Below are positions 34,509 through 45,906 of a DNA stretch of 64,000 nt, in pieces. The stretch's first letter is position 1. Each line of letters starts with the position of its first letter. The DNA comes from Bimuria novae-zelandiae CBS 107.79 (taxonomy: Eukaryota; Ascomycota; Dothideomycetes; Pleosporales; Didymosphaeriaceae). The notes under the pieces were generated by a model. The model was given only the letters and a program-made list of their open reading frames with translations, was not told the origin of the DNA and did no database searches. The translations under genes were made by a program, and so were the position numbers. The stretch covers positions 130,956 through 194,955 of the forward strand of contig ML976669.1 in assembly GCA_010015655.1 (NCBI GenBank), read 5' to 3'.

Positions 34509-34744
34509 GATCGGACCGGTCCTTGAATTTGGTGCTAACAAAGTCGATGTATCTTTCTTGTCGCTGCTGCTGCGGGGGAGTTCCAGAAAAGGTGAGCCGC
34601 GCACGGACCCAGTTCACGAAATCTTGTGACTTCCCGATCCGAGCATCTTCAACCTCACACGCAAGCCGAACGCGCCACTTCGCTCGTACCACCGCGCAAG
34701 CCCAATTACCTCACCCTTAGCTGTCTGAAGTACACATAGACGCA

Positions 34745-35039
34745 ATGCATCCCCATTTGCACACCGAAGAGAACCAAAAGAGTACGCCTGGTCTCCTCCG
34801 CGTCTTCTCCACACACACTAATGTTCGCAGACTGCGCCGATGTGATCGCCGCCCTCGACGAATGCCACGCCCGCGGCTTCATGCACAAGGTCTGGGGAGG
34901 CTGCACCGACGCAAAGTACAAAGTCAACATGTGCCTCCGCGCACAACGGCTCGAGCGTACGCGGTTGAACCGCGAGAAGGCGAAGGAGAAGCGTGCGCAT
35001 ATCGAAAAAGTGTGGGCGGAGATTGATGAGAATTCATAG
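34745..35039 (+). CDS. CMC2: Cmc2-like twin Cx9C mitochondrial protein
   Basis: Exons 34745-34781 and 34831-35039; 81 aa. It begins MHPHLHTEENQK and has two Cx9C motifs, C-ADVIAALDE-C and C-TDAKYKVNM-C, forming the CHCH hairpin. Small proteins of this type are trapped in the intermembrane space by Mia40 oxidation; Cmc2 helps cytochrome c oxidase biogenesis. The C-terminus is Arg/Lys/Glu-rich. The 49-bp intron has a CTAAT branch site. Its 3' end converges with NTR2 173 bp away. Confidence 0.9.
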
Positions 35040-35212
35040 TCGAGGGGGATACAACCGGAAAGAATAAACGGTATGCATTTACATGGGAGTTTTGGTGGGA
35101 GTCAACTTGTACTATGGAGTTAATGGTGTTTGGTATACTACTTTGTAACTGTAAAACTGTACAACAAGGGGACATCTTTGAACGAGCAACAGGTGGTGGT
35201 AATGTGGACTAT

Positions 35213-36562
35213 CTACTCTTCATCTGAAGCACTTGTGTCCATGGGTGTAGTTCCCAGGCTATCGAGACCCCTCTCCGCGATTAACCTGTTGCTAGACGCA
35301 GCATTGGCAGGCAGTGCGGGCAAACCCTCCTCCTGCCGCAATTTCTCAAACTTCTCTGCAGTTTCCTGCAATTGTTGTTGGAGGTACTGCTTCTGCTCAG
35401 CGACGCGGACCTTTTCTTCCTTCAGCTCATCCAGTTTTCTCCGGATCAGTTGTTGCCTCTGCTGCTTGATATCTATATCCGATTGCAGACTTGATAATAT
35501 GTCCCCCAGATCAGGTAACGGTGTGATGCGCGGTGGTGTTCGAGCGCCGTCCTCATCATTGTCTTTCTGTCCATATCTGCCTGATCGAGCCTGAGCTGCC
35601 GCAAAAGCTGCGTTGCGCTCTTCCTCTGAGTCGTCTGAGCCTTCGTCAGCCGAACCTCCTTCGGCATCATTGATCAGCTCCGCCATCTCCACGCGCCGTC
35701 TCCGTTGTGCCTCACGTTCTGCTTTCCGCCCCATTGCGATCTTTCCGTCTTCCACATAGTCGTCGAAGCCTTCTGCTATATCTTCATCCTCGCGGACAAG
35801 ACGAGTCTCACCCCACTTCTCCTTTGGTCGTAGAGAGATCTCATTCCTGTGTGTTCGGAACTCATCGTCATCATCCGAAGCCCATGGCTTGTCCTCATCA
35901 TCGTCGTAGGTATTCTGCTCTTGCGCCAACCGTTTCCGTCTAGCCTTCTTCTCCAAGATCTCCGCTTGTGTGGGTATCGCAGACGTTTCAGGACCTAGTG
36001 ATATAGGCGCAGCAGATCCAAATTTCGCTGCTATGTCTAGGGCTTGCTGTTCCTGTTCCTCTTCCTCTTCGACTGAAGGCTTGAGGTCTTTCGGTTTTGA
36101 CGGTGTGGAATTGCGCAGTTCGGCTAGGTAGTCCTTGCTGTAGTTCGGTCGATCCTCTTCTGCGCTTGCTCGAGAGGCTTCGTTAACAAGTGGAGATCGT
36201 GCTCTGAGCTGCGCGCTCTTCTCTAGCGCTATACGACTGAGGTTCAACTTCTTGGGCGTGATAACGGCAGCATCGCTTGATTCGTCGCCATCGTTCGCGT
36301 CCGAGTCGTTGGGGCCGAATGAGACGCGCAATGATGAGCGCTTCTTGCTCTTCCCAAATGTTGGTCGTCGAACTACAGTTTCTACCCCGTGAGTTAGCAC
36401 GGATCGCCTATGAAGGTCAGAAATAGAAGCTTGCGGAAGCGACGCGCATAACGTACCTGGGCGACTTTGCGCTTCGTTCTGAGAGTTGTTGGCGCTGTCT
36501 GCAGAGCTGTCATCGTACGCGCCAATCTTGCGCGCTACACGCCCAGAGCCTGATCGTTTCAT
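35213..36562 (-). CDS. NTR2: Ntr2-like spliceosome disassembly factor
   Basis: Exons 36457-36562 and 35213-36381; 424 aa. The 75-bp intron is frame-neutral, so the unspliced frame reads through. GTACGT, a GCTAAC branch and TAG support it, and splicing brings the N-terminal RKIGAYDD close to the VVRRPTFGKSKKRSSLRVSFGPND motif typical of the Nineteen-complex-related protein 2 family. The KDYLAELRNSTPSKP motif and a long C-terminal coiled coil follow. With Ntr1 and Prp43 it releases the intron-lariat spliceosome. It is head-to-head with the SmG gene, another spliceosome component. Confidence 0.85.
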   Translation of the reverse strand: MKRSGSGRVARKIGAYDDSSADSANNSQNEAQSRPGTLCASLPQASISDLHRRSVLTHGVETVVRRPTFGKSKKRSSLRVSFGPNDSDANDGDESSDAAVITPKKLNLSRIALEKSAQLRARSPLVNEASRASAEEDRPNYSKDYLAELRNSTPSKPKDLKPSVEEEEEQEQQALDIAAKFGSAAPISLGPETSAIPTQAEILEKKARRKRLAQEQNTYDDDEDKPWASDDDDEFRTHRNEISLRPKEKWGETRLVREDEDIAEGFDDYVEDGKIAMGRKAEREAQRRRRVEMAELINDAEGGSADEGSDDSEEERNAAFAAAQARSGRYGQKDNDEDGARTPPRITPLPDLGDILSSLQSDIDIKQQRQQLIRRKLDELKEEKVRVAEQKQYLQQQLQETAEKFEKLRQEEGLPALPANAASSNRLIAERGLDSLGTTPMDTSASDEE

Positions 36563-36853
36563 TGTTGCGTTCTGTTTCGAGGACCGAATGTGGTAGAAGT
36601 AAAGGCCGGGGAAAGACCGTGACTTTGTGATTGCCTAGCGCCGCAGCGCGCCAAGACCTTCGAATTGCGGGATAGCTTTTCGATCTACACTGCGCGCGCA
36701 CTTTACTACACGACACGTCGATTCCGATACACGCCCAAGCGTCCTTTCAACGACGAGTCTTCGACTGCTTGCAGGTATTGCTATACCTAGCATTCTTTCA
36801 TAGAAGCCACTTCGCAAGCGCCCGTCCTCCATACCTCGCCGCTATCCTTCAAG

Positions 36854-37220
36854 ATGCCTCAAGCACAGCCAGAGCTCAAGAAGGTAAGAGACCAAAGATA
36901 CTCTAATACGACTTTGTGTACTAACATGGCGCAGTATCTTGAAAAGCGCGTTCTTGTGTCGCTGAACGGCAGTCGCAAGGTCCAGGGTACTCTTCGGGGA
37001 TACGATGTCTACCTGAACGTTGTGCTAGACGAAGCGGTGGAGGAGACGAAAGACGGGGGAAAGAAGAGGCTCGGCATGGTCGTTATCCGAGGCAATGCTG
37101 TCGTCCTGCTTGAAGTATGTACTACCAGTCTGCTAGATGTATCATTTCCACTAACTGGATCGTTAGGCGCTTGACCGCATCAACACAGACGACCACAGGG
37201 GCGGAGGTGGCAGACACTAA
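36854..37220 (+). CDS. SMX2: Small nuclear ribonucleoprotein SmG
   Basis: Exons 36854-36883, 36935-37114, 37167-37220; 87 aa. The product is MPQAQPELKK-YLEKRVLVSLNGSRKVQGTLRGYDVYLNVVLDEAVEE, then RLGMVVIRGNAVVLLE-ALDRIN. It carries both Sm motifs, including the G-x-RG-D-x-Y-N-VL core and the I-RG-N box. It ends in a short Gly/His tail. SmG sits in the heptameric ring around U1, U2, U4 and U5 snRNAs. Introns are 51 and 52 bp with CTAAC branch sites. Confidence 0.96.
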
Positions 37221-37497
37221 GGAAACAGCTTGCAGAGAAGCGCTACAAAGCAGAGGTGTGCGTCGGTGCAGCTTTAGGAACAACGGGCTGGTTGATAGGC
37301 GTTATGGGAAATGCCTGTGGGTATGTACCTGGTCACTCTTCGCGTTAAGCCCTACGTATGATTGGTACATGTGTTGACACAGGCAAGCTATAGGTCGGCA
37401 TGGACATGATACCATTTGCAATTTGCATTTATGATTGGCAACTGAGGATCGTCGGTGGTACGGAAGTGCGAGTGAACATATACTGCATGAAGCTACG

Positions 37498-38704
37498 CTA
37501 CAACCTTGCTTTCTCATGTGATCTCTTGTAGTCTTGCACCAAGTCCCACGCCGCTTCAGCAAATGGCTTTGTTAATGAGGCGTACTCATGAGCCTGTGCA
37601 CTGCTTGCCTGGCGCAGAGCGTATCGTGCGGCGATACCCTGCATGATTATCGATAACCTGTATGTCGAGAAAGCATCTCCCCAGGTCATGTCAGGTGTCG
37701 GGTCCCATCCAGCCACCTCCGAATACCACGCAACAAGTTGGTCTCGTGACGGCAAACCTGGTGTCTTACCAGGTAGGAAAGCCTCATTGGCACGGGATCC
37801 TAGCGCGTCCTTCTTGTCTGCCCACACGTATGGCGCAAGTACATTGTTTAGATCACTCAAGGGGTGTCCTATCGTCGACATTTCCCAATCGAGAATACCA
37901 ATGACTCTCGGCTCAGTCTTGTGGAACACTACGTTATCGATCTTGTAGTCGCCATGCACAAAAGTGCCTCGGTCCTTCGGTTGCGTCCTAGGGTCGCTAA
38001 AGAAAGCTACCATATCATCCTGATGCGGGATCTTGCCAACTGGTACCCCTGTTTCTTTGTCGTTGGCTTCGGCTTGCGATTTGGAGATTGTATTGAAGGT
38101 GGAAATCTGACGATTGTAGAATCCATAAGGCTTGCCGTAGGTCTCGAGGCCGATATTTTTGGGTATAACGCGGTGAAACTTGGCTAAAGTTGTAATGGCA
38201 GAGTGCCACCTAAGGAGAATTGTCAGTATCTCTCAGTCCATCTACACGCAATGCAACATACATCTTCGTCCGCTCCTCTGGTGTAACCTCAGGTATCGCA
38301 GGGTCCTCGAAAATGCGACCGTCCAAGAACTCCATGATATAGAAGTCCGACCCAATGACCTTCTCATCCTGACACAGCGCGTAGGCTTTCGGTACAGGAA
38401 CGTCGGTGTTTTCCAAGGCGTGGATTATTCGGTATTCGCGGTCGACTTTATGCGCCGTCTACCACTGTAAGCCTACGCGTGTGCTACCTTGTATCAGAAT
38501 CCGTACCTTGGAAAGCAGTTTGCCCGGTGGCTTCTTCCGCATAACATACTTCTTCCCATGCTTATCCGTCAATTGATACGTCGGGTTGCTCTGCCCGTAG
38601 CCAAACTGTTTGACGTCGATCGGGACCGCGATTTCAGGAACATTGAACGAGATGTAGCGCTCGAGCGAAGCGACATCTATGGGTTGTCTGACTGCACCGG
38701 CCAT
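37498..38704 (-). CDS. APH-family phosphotransferase, ACAD10/11 N-terminal type
   Basis: Exons 38507-38704, 38262-38458, 37498-38209; 368 aa. The N-lobe has [31 protein letters not shown] with an ATP-anchoring Lys. The catalytic loop is [14 protein letters not shown] (HGDxxxDN) and the metal-binding motif is [17 protein letters not shown]. In animals this domain is fused to acyl-CoA dehydrogenase in ACAD10/ACAD11, where it phosphorylates 4-hydroxyacyl-CoA; here it stands alone. Substrate unproven. Introns are 51-52 bp. Confidence 0.88.
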
Positions 38705-39933
38705 TGTATCAATATTGCGGGGAATCTGGGGTACGGAGGCGGAGGATGCGGCATGGTTGCCGTGTTTTGTAGATGGGAAAGGTGTAAGCGGGAATCGTTA
38801 GCAGATCTCCGAGCCGAGGCAATGGCGGAGGGGGTTGTGCCTGCCGACAAGGAAGAGCTGCGGATGAACGCCCGCAATGGTATAGGAAGCCGAGCACTAC
38901 TCGCCGAAGGCAATTGTGAGATTTGCGTTCAATTCTAGGGCTTTGGCTGCTTGTTAGTTGCGCTAAAATATTTCGACGCATTCTGCAAGGGCCGGACCAG
39001 TACTCCTTGAACCGCATTGCTTTCGAGTGCCATGAATTTTGCCCCCGGTCGAAAATGCGCAAAGCATCTTCTAGGAGTATGTGATATTCACTCAAGTCGC
39101 CTATGTGCTTCACCTCTTGAAATAGAATGGTGGGACCTCAGGCCAGCTCCCTTGCAACTCTATGCTTCGACAATCTGACGATGCAGCATCGAAACTATTC
39201 CTAGGTCTACAGTACAAATTGCACCATGTCGAGCAGCATATTATGGTGACTGTCAGAGTGCATATGTATCCACGCACTCTTGGTGATCCTGCTCGGTCCG
39301 TTCAATCAGCATTCGCTGGCGCAAAACTGAAGAACACAGGGCAGCGGCCTTTCCGTCCATCAGGATTGCGCCTTCGTTCTATTATATTAACCGAACACAT
39401 TATGTTAGGGTCCCCCTTGGAATAATTGCATGGTAGCCCCTCGCAACAAGGTTTATCTATCTCGTGTTCCCGTAGTACGATGCCACAAACTGCAGCCGTC
39501 CGACTTGACAACGGGCCAACATGCGCTGTAGTAACTAAGGTTGGACCTGCGTATCAAGAGCGCTACGAAATGTTTCAATTCAAGCTCAAGTGTTCTTTCA
39601 GATTTGCAGGTGAGGAACTTTCGGTGATGCCCAAGTTGGGATGACTGGAATCCGGAGATTGCTCGCGGGAAGGGCTCAGTCCATTCAAGCTGTAGTCCGG
39701 TACATGCGGACAGGAACAGCGTCTTCGTGTTTTGTACGACTGCAAACAAGAGCAATTCTTGTTCAACCATGGTGCAGGACGATGTGTAGGACTCGTCCGC
39801 TTTCGGATGGCGGCCATGTGCTCATTGGTGTGGGGCGGGCTTGGGTGACAACGTAAACAACGGTTGTGTCTCATGAATTTAGTCAACAATAACACTGCAC
39901 TGATTATCCTGCCAGTGCGGGCTACACGCCGGG
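38705..39933. other. Intergenic, divergent promoters
   Basis: 1.2 kb between the APH and CLIP-170 start codons. No gene, RNA or repeat recognised. Confidence 0.55.
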
Positions 39934-42316
39934 ATGGCCTTACAAACCCCCGGGACGCCACGACGGCTTGGGCCGCCACGGCCTACACATTCCCTCGCGA
40001 GCGTCGCTTCGTCACCTAATCTCTCGCTCACACAATCAACAACAGTCGCACGGAAGGCGAGCCTGAACGCACTTGTCGGGAAGCCCACCACCCCCACGAG
40101 CAAGATGGGCGCCGACGGCCGCGAGCTCGAGATTGGTGACCTCGTCGATGTGCCTGGTTCCATGACGGGCATTGTCAGGTTCATAGGCAGCGTGCGCGGC
40201 AAGCCTGGCGTCTTCGCCGGTGTCGAGCTCAGCAGGCAGTTCGCATCGCGCGGGAAGAATGACGGCGACGTCGACGGGTATGCCATTATTAACACGGAAC
40301 AGAGAGCGGTGCATCAGTTAACACGCCCGCAGGACGCGCTATTTTCAAACCACAGTCCCTGGGTCTGGCATATTCTTACCAGTGCACCGCGCGAAGAAAC
40401 GATCGCCCTCCGGTTCCGAACTCCCGCCGACGCCCACGACGCCCTCATACGGCAGCAAATACAGCTCCTCGACCCGCGAACGACCGAAATATAGTCCTGA
40501 AACCCCGTCAATACCCAAGTTTTCCCAGTCTGTAGGCCCCGGTGCCCGCGCACCCAGTCCGCAGTTCAAGCCGCAGGGCCGGCCATCAATACCACGCCCC
40601 GAGTCGCCGTTTCGCAAACAACCTACACTTGCGCCCACGCCCAGCAGAAATGGGTCCATTACACCGTCAGGCTTCTCGAAGAGCCTGGGACCTCCCAGGT
40701 ATAACAGCCCCGGGCCTAGGAGTGCCGCGTTCCAGAAGCCACGGACGCCGGGTCCGCCTCGATCATACTCGCGCAATAGCTCGCGTTTGGGGCAGCACGA
40801 TACCATCGACGAGGACTTGGAGACTACTCCTACAGGAATTCGCGTCAGCAACGACTCGACGGCGAGTTTGAAGGGTCGGAGGGTGGACTCAAAGCAATCC
40901 GATGAAGAAGTGCAACGCCTTACCATGCTACTCGAAGAACGGGACAGGCAACTGAAAGAACAAGCAGCATCACTGGCCGAAATGGAATCCAGTCTAGCAG
41001 AGATCCAGAGCATGATGCCAGACGATGGCATGAGTTTCGGGTCTAGGAACAGCACCGACGAACCAAACGACGTGGCACAGCTGCGCTCGCTGCTTCGCGA
41101 GAAGAACGACAAGATTGCAATGCTCACGCAGGACTTCGACAGCCATCGAGCCGATTTCCGCAGCACTATAGATGCTCTCGAGCTAGCGAGTACCGAGACC
41201 GAACGCGTATACGAGCGAAAAGTTGAAGACCTTCAAGAAGAAATCCGCGAGCTTCAAGCTAGGGGCGAAGATGTCGCGACTGTAGCAATGCAGCTGAAAC
41301 AGCTAGAAGAACTTGTTCAAGAGCTTGAGGAAGGTCTGGAAGATGCCAGGAGAGGTGAAGCGGAGGCTCGTGGAGAAGTAGAGTTCCTCCGCGGCGAAGT
41401 CGAACGTGGCCGTTCAGAATTGAAACGCGAACGCGAGAAGGCCGCAGCAGCCATAAAGGGCGCAGGGGCCATGATAGACGGTCCTACGAGTCCAGGAGTA
41501 CGCGACCTCGAACAGCGAGACGACGAGATCCGCGGTCTGAAGGCCATCATACACTCTTTAAGCTCTGGTCCTGCCGAAGAGCACAGCCGTTCTCCTTTGT
41601 CACGTCAAGGGTCCTCTGTGAACCTGGACGAACTTAAAAGCGCCAATGCAAGAGTGAAGGCTGTGGAGCGTGAGAAGGAGGAGTTACGTGGGCTTGTCGA
41701 ACGCAAGGCGTTCAGAGAAGAGGAGTTGGAACGCGAAATCGAGCGACTAAAGGAGCAACTAGGCGCCAATGTACAGCGTGAGAGCGTCGTTAGCAACGGC
41801 TTCTCAGAGCACACCGCCAGAGAAGAGAAGCGGTCCTCAGGGCGGGATTCGAAAGGTACCGTACTGAGCTGGCGAGGCTCCCCACAAGCCACTCGCCGTG
41901 ACGCTCCGCCTGTACTCGAACCCATGACTGAATCTGCCGATGGGCATTCGACCACTGACGGTGGCGATGTTTGGTGCGGTTTCTGCGAAGAAGGCGGCCA
42001 CGACATCCTCAACTGCCCTGCTATGGGCAGCGCAGAAGCACCTAAAGCCCTGAGTGGTGCTCGCAACACCAAAGACGCTGTCATCGAGGGTCTGCGACAC
42101 CTCTCCGTCTCTTCAGATCGCCAACGTTCCTCAGTCACACCCACAAAGTCATCTGGCAACGCTCCCTCCGCACCTTTGCCACCACCCGTATTCAACCCCA
42201 ACTCCGGCCTTGTGCCCCCCAAGGGCGAGTCGGCACCTGATCCGGACAAGTGGTGTGCTCTCTGCGAGAGCGAGGGCCACGATGTCACGGCCTGCCCTAA
42301 CGAAGATGCGTTTTAG
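39934..42316 (+). CDS. CLIP-170-like CAP-Gly microtubule plus-end protein
   Basis: Exons 39934-40277 and 40333-42316; 775 aa. The CAP-Gly domain spans about residues 60-135: IGDLVDVPGSMTGIVRFIGSVRGKPGVFAGVELS...RGKNDGDVDG-TRYFQTTVPGSGIFLPVHRAKK, with the GKNDG signature. A Ser/Pro-rich basic stretch (about 135-300) and a long coiled coil (about 310-620) follow. Two zinc knuckles close the protein, WCGFCEEGGHDILNCP and WCALCESEGHDVTACP, as in CLIP-170, Tip1 and Bik1. It would bind EEY/F tails and recruit dynein or kinesin cargo at growing microtubule ends. The 55-bp intron phase is set by restoring DVDG-TRYF. Confidence 0.93.
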
Positions 42317-43802
42317 GTGTCGCTCTGTGGAGGTTTTAACCCATGCCGTCATTCTTTTGCATGATATCCATGATTGTTTCGGGCTAGGTTCTGGTCCCTA
42401 GGGGTACGGCTCGGTATATATCACTTAATACTATTACCATCGTCTCTTATTCGTTTATAATGTACACTATCGCTTCCCCTTCTAGTGAACGTGAAAAAAA
42501 TCGAATTTGATCTTCTCCCTTGAGCTCATCCGCCCGGATCCTGCCTTCAGTTCACAATACTATAGCGTTCCGTCATTTGCGACGCTCGTGCCGAACGAGG
42601 GTTAGCAGCACATCAGCTGGAAAACAAAAAATCTTGAGCCAAAACCGAGTGCAGTATGTTGTCCCAAGATTCTCACCCGATATTGTTTGATTACTGTCCC
42701 TACTACTGTAGCGTGAAGAATTTCGCGTCCATGGGGTGGCATTTAGGGTCAGTTGCATCCAACGCCTCGGTTTAGACCCGAATGAGCGTACGGCGATGGT
42801 TGCGTGCGAAGGAGCACGTTGCTCTATGAATGTTATCGCAAGTAATATTTGCAGTCTCTGATGTCTGTAGATTAGAATGTATACACACAGCAAGACGCAG
42901 TTGTACGCAATGCACCACCGCATAGCTGCAGGTAGGAAGCCTTATACCTAGGATACCCTAGCATTACACAAATCTGGATCGAAGTAGGGACTCGAACATT
43001 CACAGAACCAAGAATACGCGGCATCTTACAAGCACATACAACGTGAAGTTAGTAATGAACCTTTCCGGACGTCTCACCTCCAGAATCAATATTCTCGCGA
43101 GATCGGCTCTGGTATTGTGCATCCCGGGGTAACACAGGGACCGTACAAACTGAACTCCTGATGACCTGTCTCCACCCTACAGAGTCAGGACCATATGCAT
43201 GATTCGGCGCCGTCATAATGTCCATCCTGGGGTAACACAGCGTGTTCAGACCGATGACCTAAAAACTTCTCTCCTCACTACAGAGCCATGATGATACGGA
43301 TGTGGCATGAAGGCAGTAGATATATATTCAGACCTGGGAATAAAGGAGCGAATCGAACACCCATCCAGCGTGTGTCATCCTAGAATGGCAACATTACGTG
43401 TCAGGTTGGCGCTTGTATTATACATCCTGGGGTAACACAGGGAGTGTACGGAGCGATAGCACAAAAGCTTTCACCATCCGCTGTGGATGGTTTGAATCAC
43501 GCAGGGAATGGACAGCAGGTTGAACAGAGAAACAGAGATTTGCTAGATACAGTTCGAACGGACTCGCTCGCCCCCAGGTTAAATCAGAGGCCCATATACA
43601 GCAAAACAAAGAGAACCGGGAGGAGCAAAAAGGTATTTTGATGTTTCGGAGACATGCCATCTGACCATTTCAAAAGAGATTTCCTATTGAGACAGCTGAT
43701 GGCGAGGACGCATCTACTATTATACATCTAATCTCAGAAACCGATCAGCACATTTTACTCCGCAAGATCCGGAAGAGAGTACCCACTCCGTACATCCTTC
43801 CT
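42317..43802. other. Intergenic, convergent 3' ends, with degenerate repeats
   Basis: About 1.5 kb without a gene. The right part holds the repeats listed next; no domain-bearing frame elsewhere. Confidence 0.6.
43121..43440. repeat. Degenerate tandem repeats with a conserved 17-mer
   Basis: ATCCTGGGGTAACACAG occurs at 43224-43240 and 43424-43440, and with one change (ATCCCGGGGTAACACAG) at 43121-43137. Downstream of the first two copies further weakly matching blocks occur in the same order (GATGACCT, then CTACAGAG). On the minus strand GTTCGAGTCCC-like and GTTCGATTC-like T-arm sequences lie near 42990 and 43345. A related CCTGGAGTAACACA occurs at about 54889. Confidence 0.7.
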
Positions 43803-45906
43803 TTATGTGAAGGACTTGGTGAAGCTTGTGGCAACATCCTTCAACTTGGCCTCCAACTCCTTGCTGAGCGCACCTTCCCGGTCGATCTGGGCAAGCATCT
43901 CAGACTCGTTTGACCGGAGGTGGGCAAGGAAGTCAGACTCCCACTGAAGGATCTTGTTGACGGGGACGCTGTCGAGGATACCGTTGACACCGGAGTAGAT
44001 CAAAGGAACCATCTCGTTAACGGCCATGGGGGAGTACTGCTTCTGCTTGAGGAGCTCAGTCAGGCGCTCACCACGGTTGAGGGTCTGCTTGGTAGCAGCG
44101 TCCAAATCGGAACCGAACTGGGCGAAAGCAGCGACCTCACGGTACTGAGCCAAGAAGAGCTTGAGCGAACCAGCGACCTGCTTCATGGCCTTGAGCTGGG
44201 CAGCAGAACCGACACGAGAGACGGAAAGACCGACGTTGATGGCCGGGCGGACACCCTTGTAGAAGAGCTCAGCCTCCAAGAAGATCTGGCCGTCGGTGAT
44301 GGAAATGACGTTGGTGGGAATGTAAGCGGACACATCACCACCCTGGGTCTCAATGATGGGAAGGGCAGTGAGGGAACCACCGCCGAGCTTGTCGTTCATC
44401 TTGGCGGCACGCTCGAGCAGACGAGAGTGGAGGTAGAAAACGTCACCGGGGTAGGCCTCACGTCCAGGAGGACGACGGAGCAGCAGGGACATTTGGCGGT
44501 AAGCGACGGCCTGCTTGGAAAGATCGTCGTAGATGATCAAAGCGTGCTTTCCGGTGTCTCTGAAAAATTCACCTAAATTTTCGACGTTAGTTGCTGGAAG
44601 GTGAAGTGTTTGCAATGGAGTGTTTGGAAAATGGACCAATTCAACGCGAAAATAAGTGTGGATACTTACCCATGGCAGTTCCGGTGAATGGAGCCTGGTA
44701 CAAGTCAGTAGGAGCTAAAAAATGCGGCAAGTTTGACCAACAATATATTGGAGGGGCGCAGCCTCAGAGGCCGTAGCCGCGACGATGATGGAGTACTTCA
44801 TGGCGTCGTTCTCCTCAAGGGTCTTGACGAGCTGGGCGACGGTGGAACGCTTCTGACCGACGGCGACGTAGACGCAGTAGAGCTTCTTGGTCTCGTCGTT
44901 GGAGTTGTTCCAGCGCTTCTGGTTCAGGATGGTGTCGAGAGCGACGGCAGTCTTTCCGGTCTGACGGTCACCAATGATAAGCTCGCGCTGTCCACGGCCA
45001 ATGGGCACCATGGCGTCGACGGACTTGAGACCAGTCTGTACGGGCTGGTTGACGGAACGACGAGGCAGGATACCGGGAGCCTTGAGCTGGGCACGACGCT
45101 TCTCGGTGGCCTTGATGGGGCCCTTTCCATCAATGGGGTTACCGAGAGCATCGACGACACGGCCGAGCAGAGCCTCGCCGACGGGAACATCGACAATCTC
45201 TCCCGTACGCTTGACGGTCTCGCCCTCCTTGACCAATCGATCGGAACCGAAAAGCACAACACCGACCTGGCCGGCTTCCAAGTTCATGCACATGCCCTTG
45301 ACACCAGAGGCGAACCTGGGGTCGTGTTAGCCTTTCGCGTAGCTTGGCAGTGGAAGCTTGATGGACATACTCGACAAGCTCCTCGGCCTGGACATTGTTC
45401 ATGCCGTGCACACGCGCAATACCGTCACTAGAGATCCATGGTCAGCCCTTCTGTTTCTGGCGATGGTTGCGATAGCTGTCGCGGCTGGCAGGCTGGCATA
45501 CCCGACGGAGAGGACACGCCCAGTCTCGGCAAGACCGGCCTCCTCCTGTACACCGCGGATCCTCTGCTCGAGGATGGAGGACACCTCGGTCGGGGAGGCC
45601 TTTGCGTCGGAGGCATAGGTGCGGACGGCGCTGTTGTAGATGGGTGCAGTTACGCGGGCCTGAAAATTCGTCAACACTCGGCTCAACGAGAAGCTCCAAT
45701 GCGGCCCGCGCAGCGACCACAATCCAATCGCTCAAGCTCCAATGCGGCGCCAATGGCATCGAAATTCGGTTCCGGAAGCTGCAGGCGATGGCGAGATGGA
45801 TTGCGGGCGCAATTGCGGCTGGCGGCGATGGACTTACAGATGAAATCTGCGCCCTAGCAGACACCGCCGCGAGGCGGCTCGACTGGCGGATAGCTCGCGT
45901 GAACAT
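43803..45906 (-). CDS. ATP1: F1 ATP synthase alpha subunit
   Basis: Six exons: 45838-45906, 45502-45659, 45371-45427, 44742-45315, 44670-44694, 43803-44572; 550 aa. Exon 1 is a basic mitochondrial presequence ([23 protein letters not shown]). Walker [43 protein letters not shown] and [19 protein letters not shown] are diagnostic. Exon 5 is a 25-nt microexon (APFTGTAMG), preceded by a 47-bp intron with the unusual donor GTTGGT; splicing gives [24 protein letters not shown]. The alpha subunit forms the F1 head with beta and holds non-catalytic nucleotide. Codon bias opens long antisense frames at 43920-44576 and 44733-45431. Confidence 0.96.

Noticed and set aside
43920..45431. Long open frames opposite ATP1 (218 and 232 codons)
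   Set aside because: Antisense shadows of a codon-biased gene; repetitive Leu/Gly/Asp composition and no homology.
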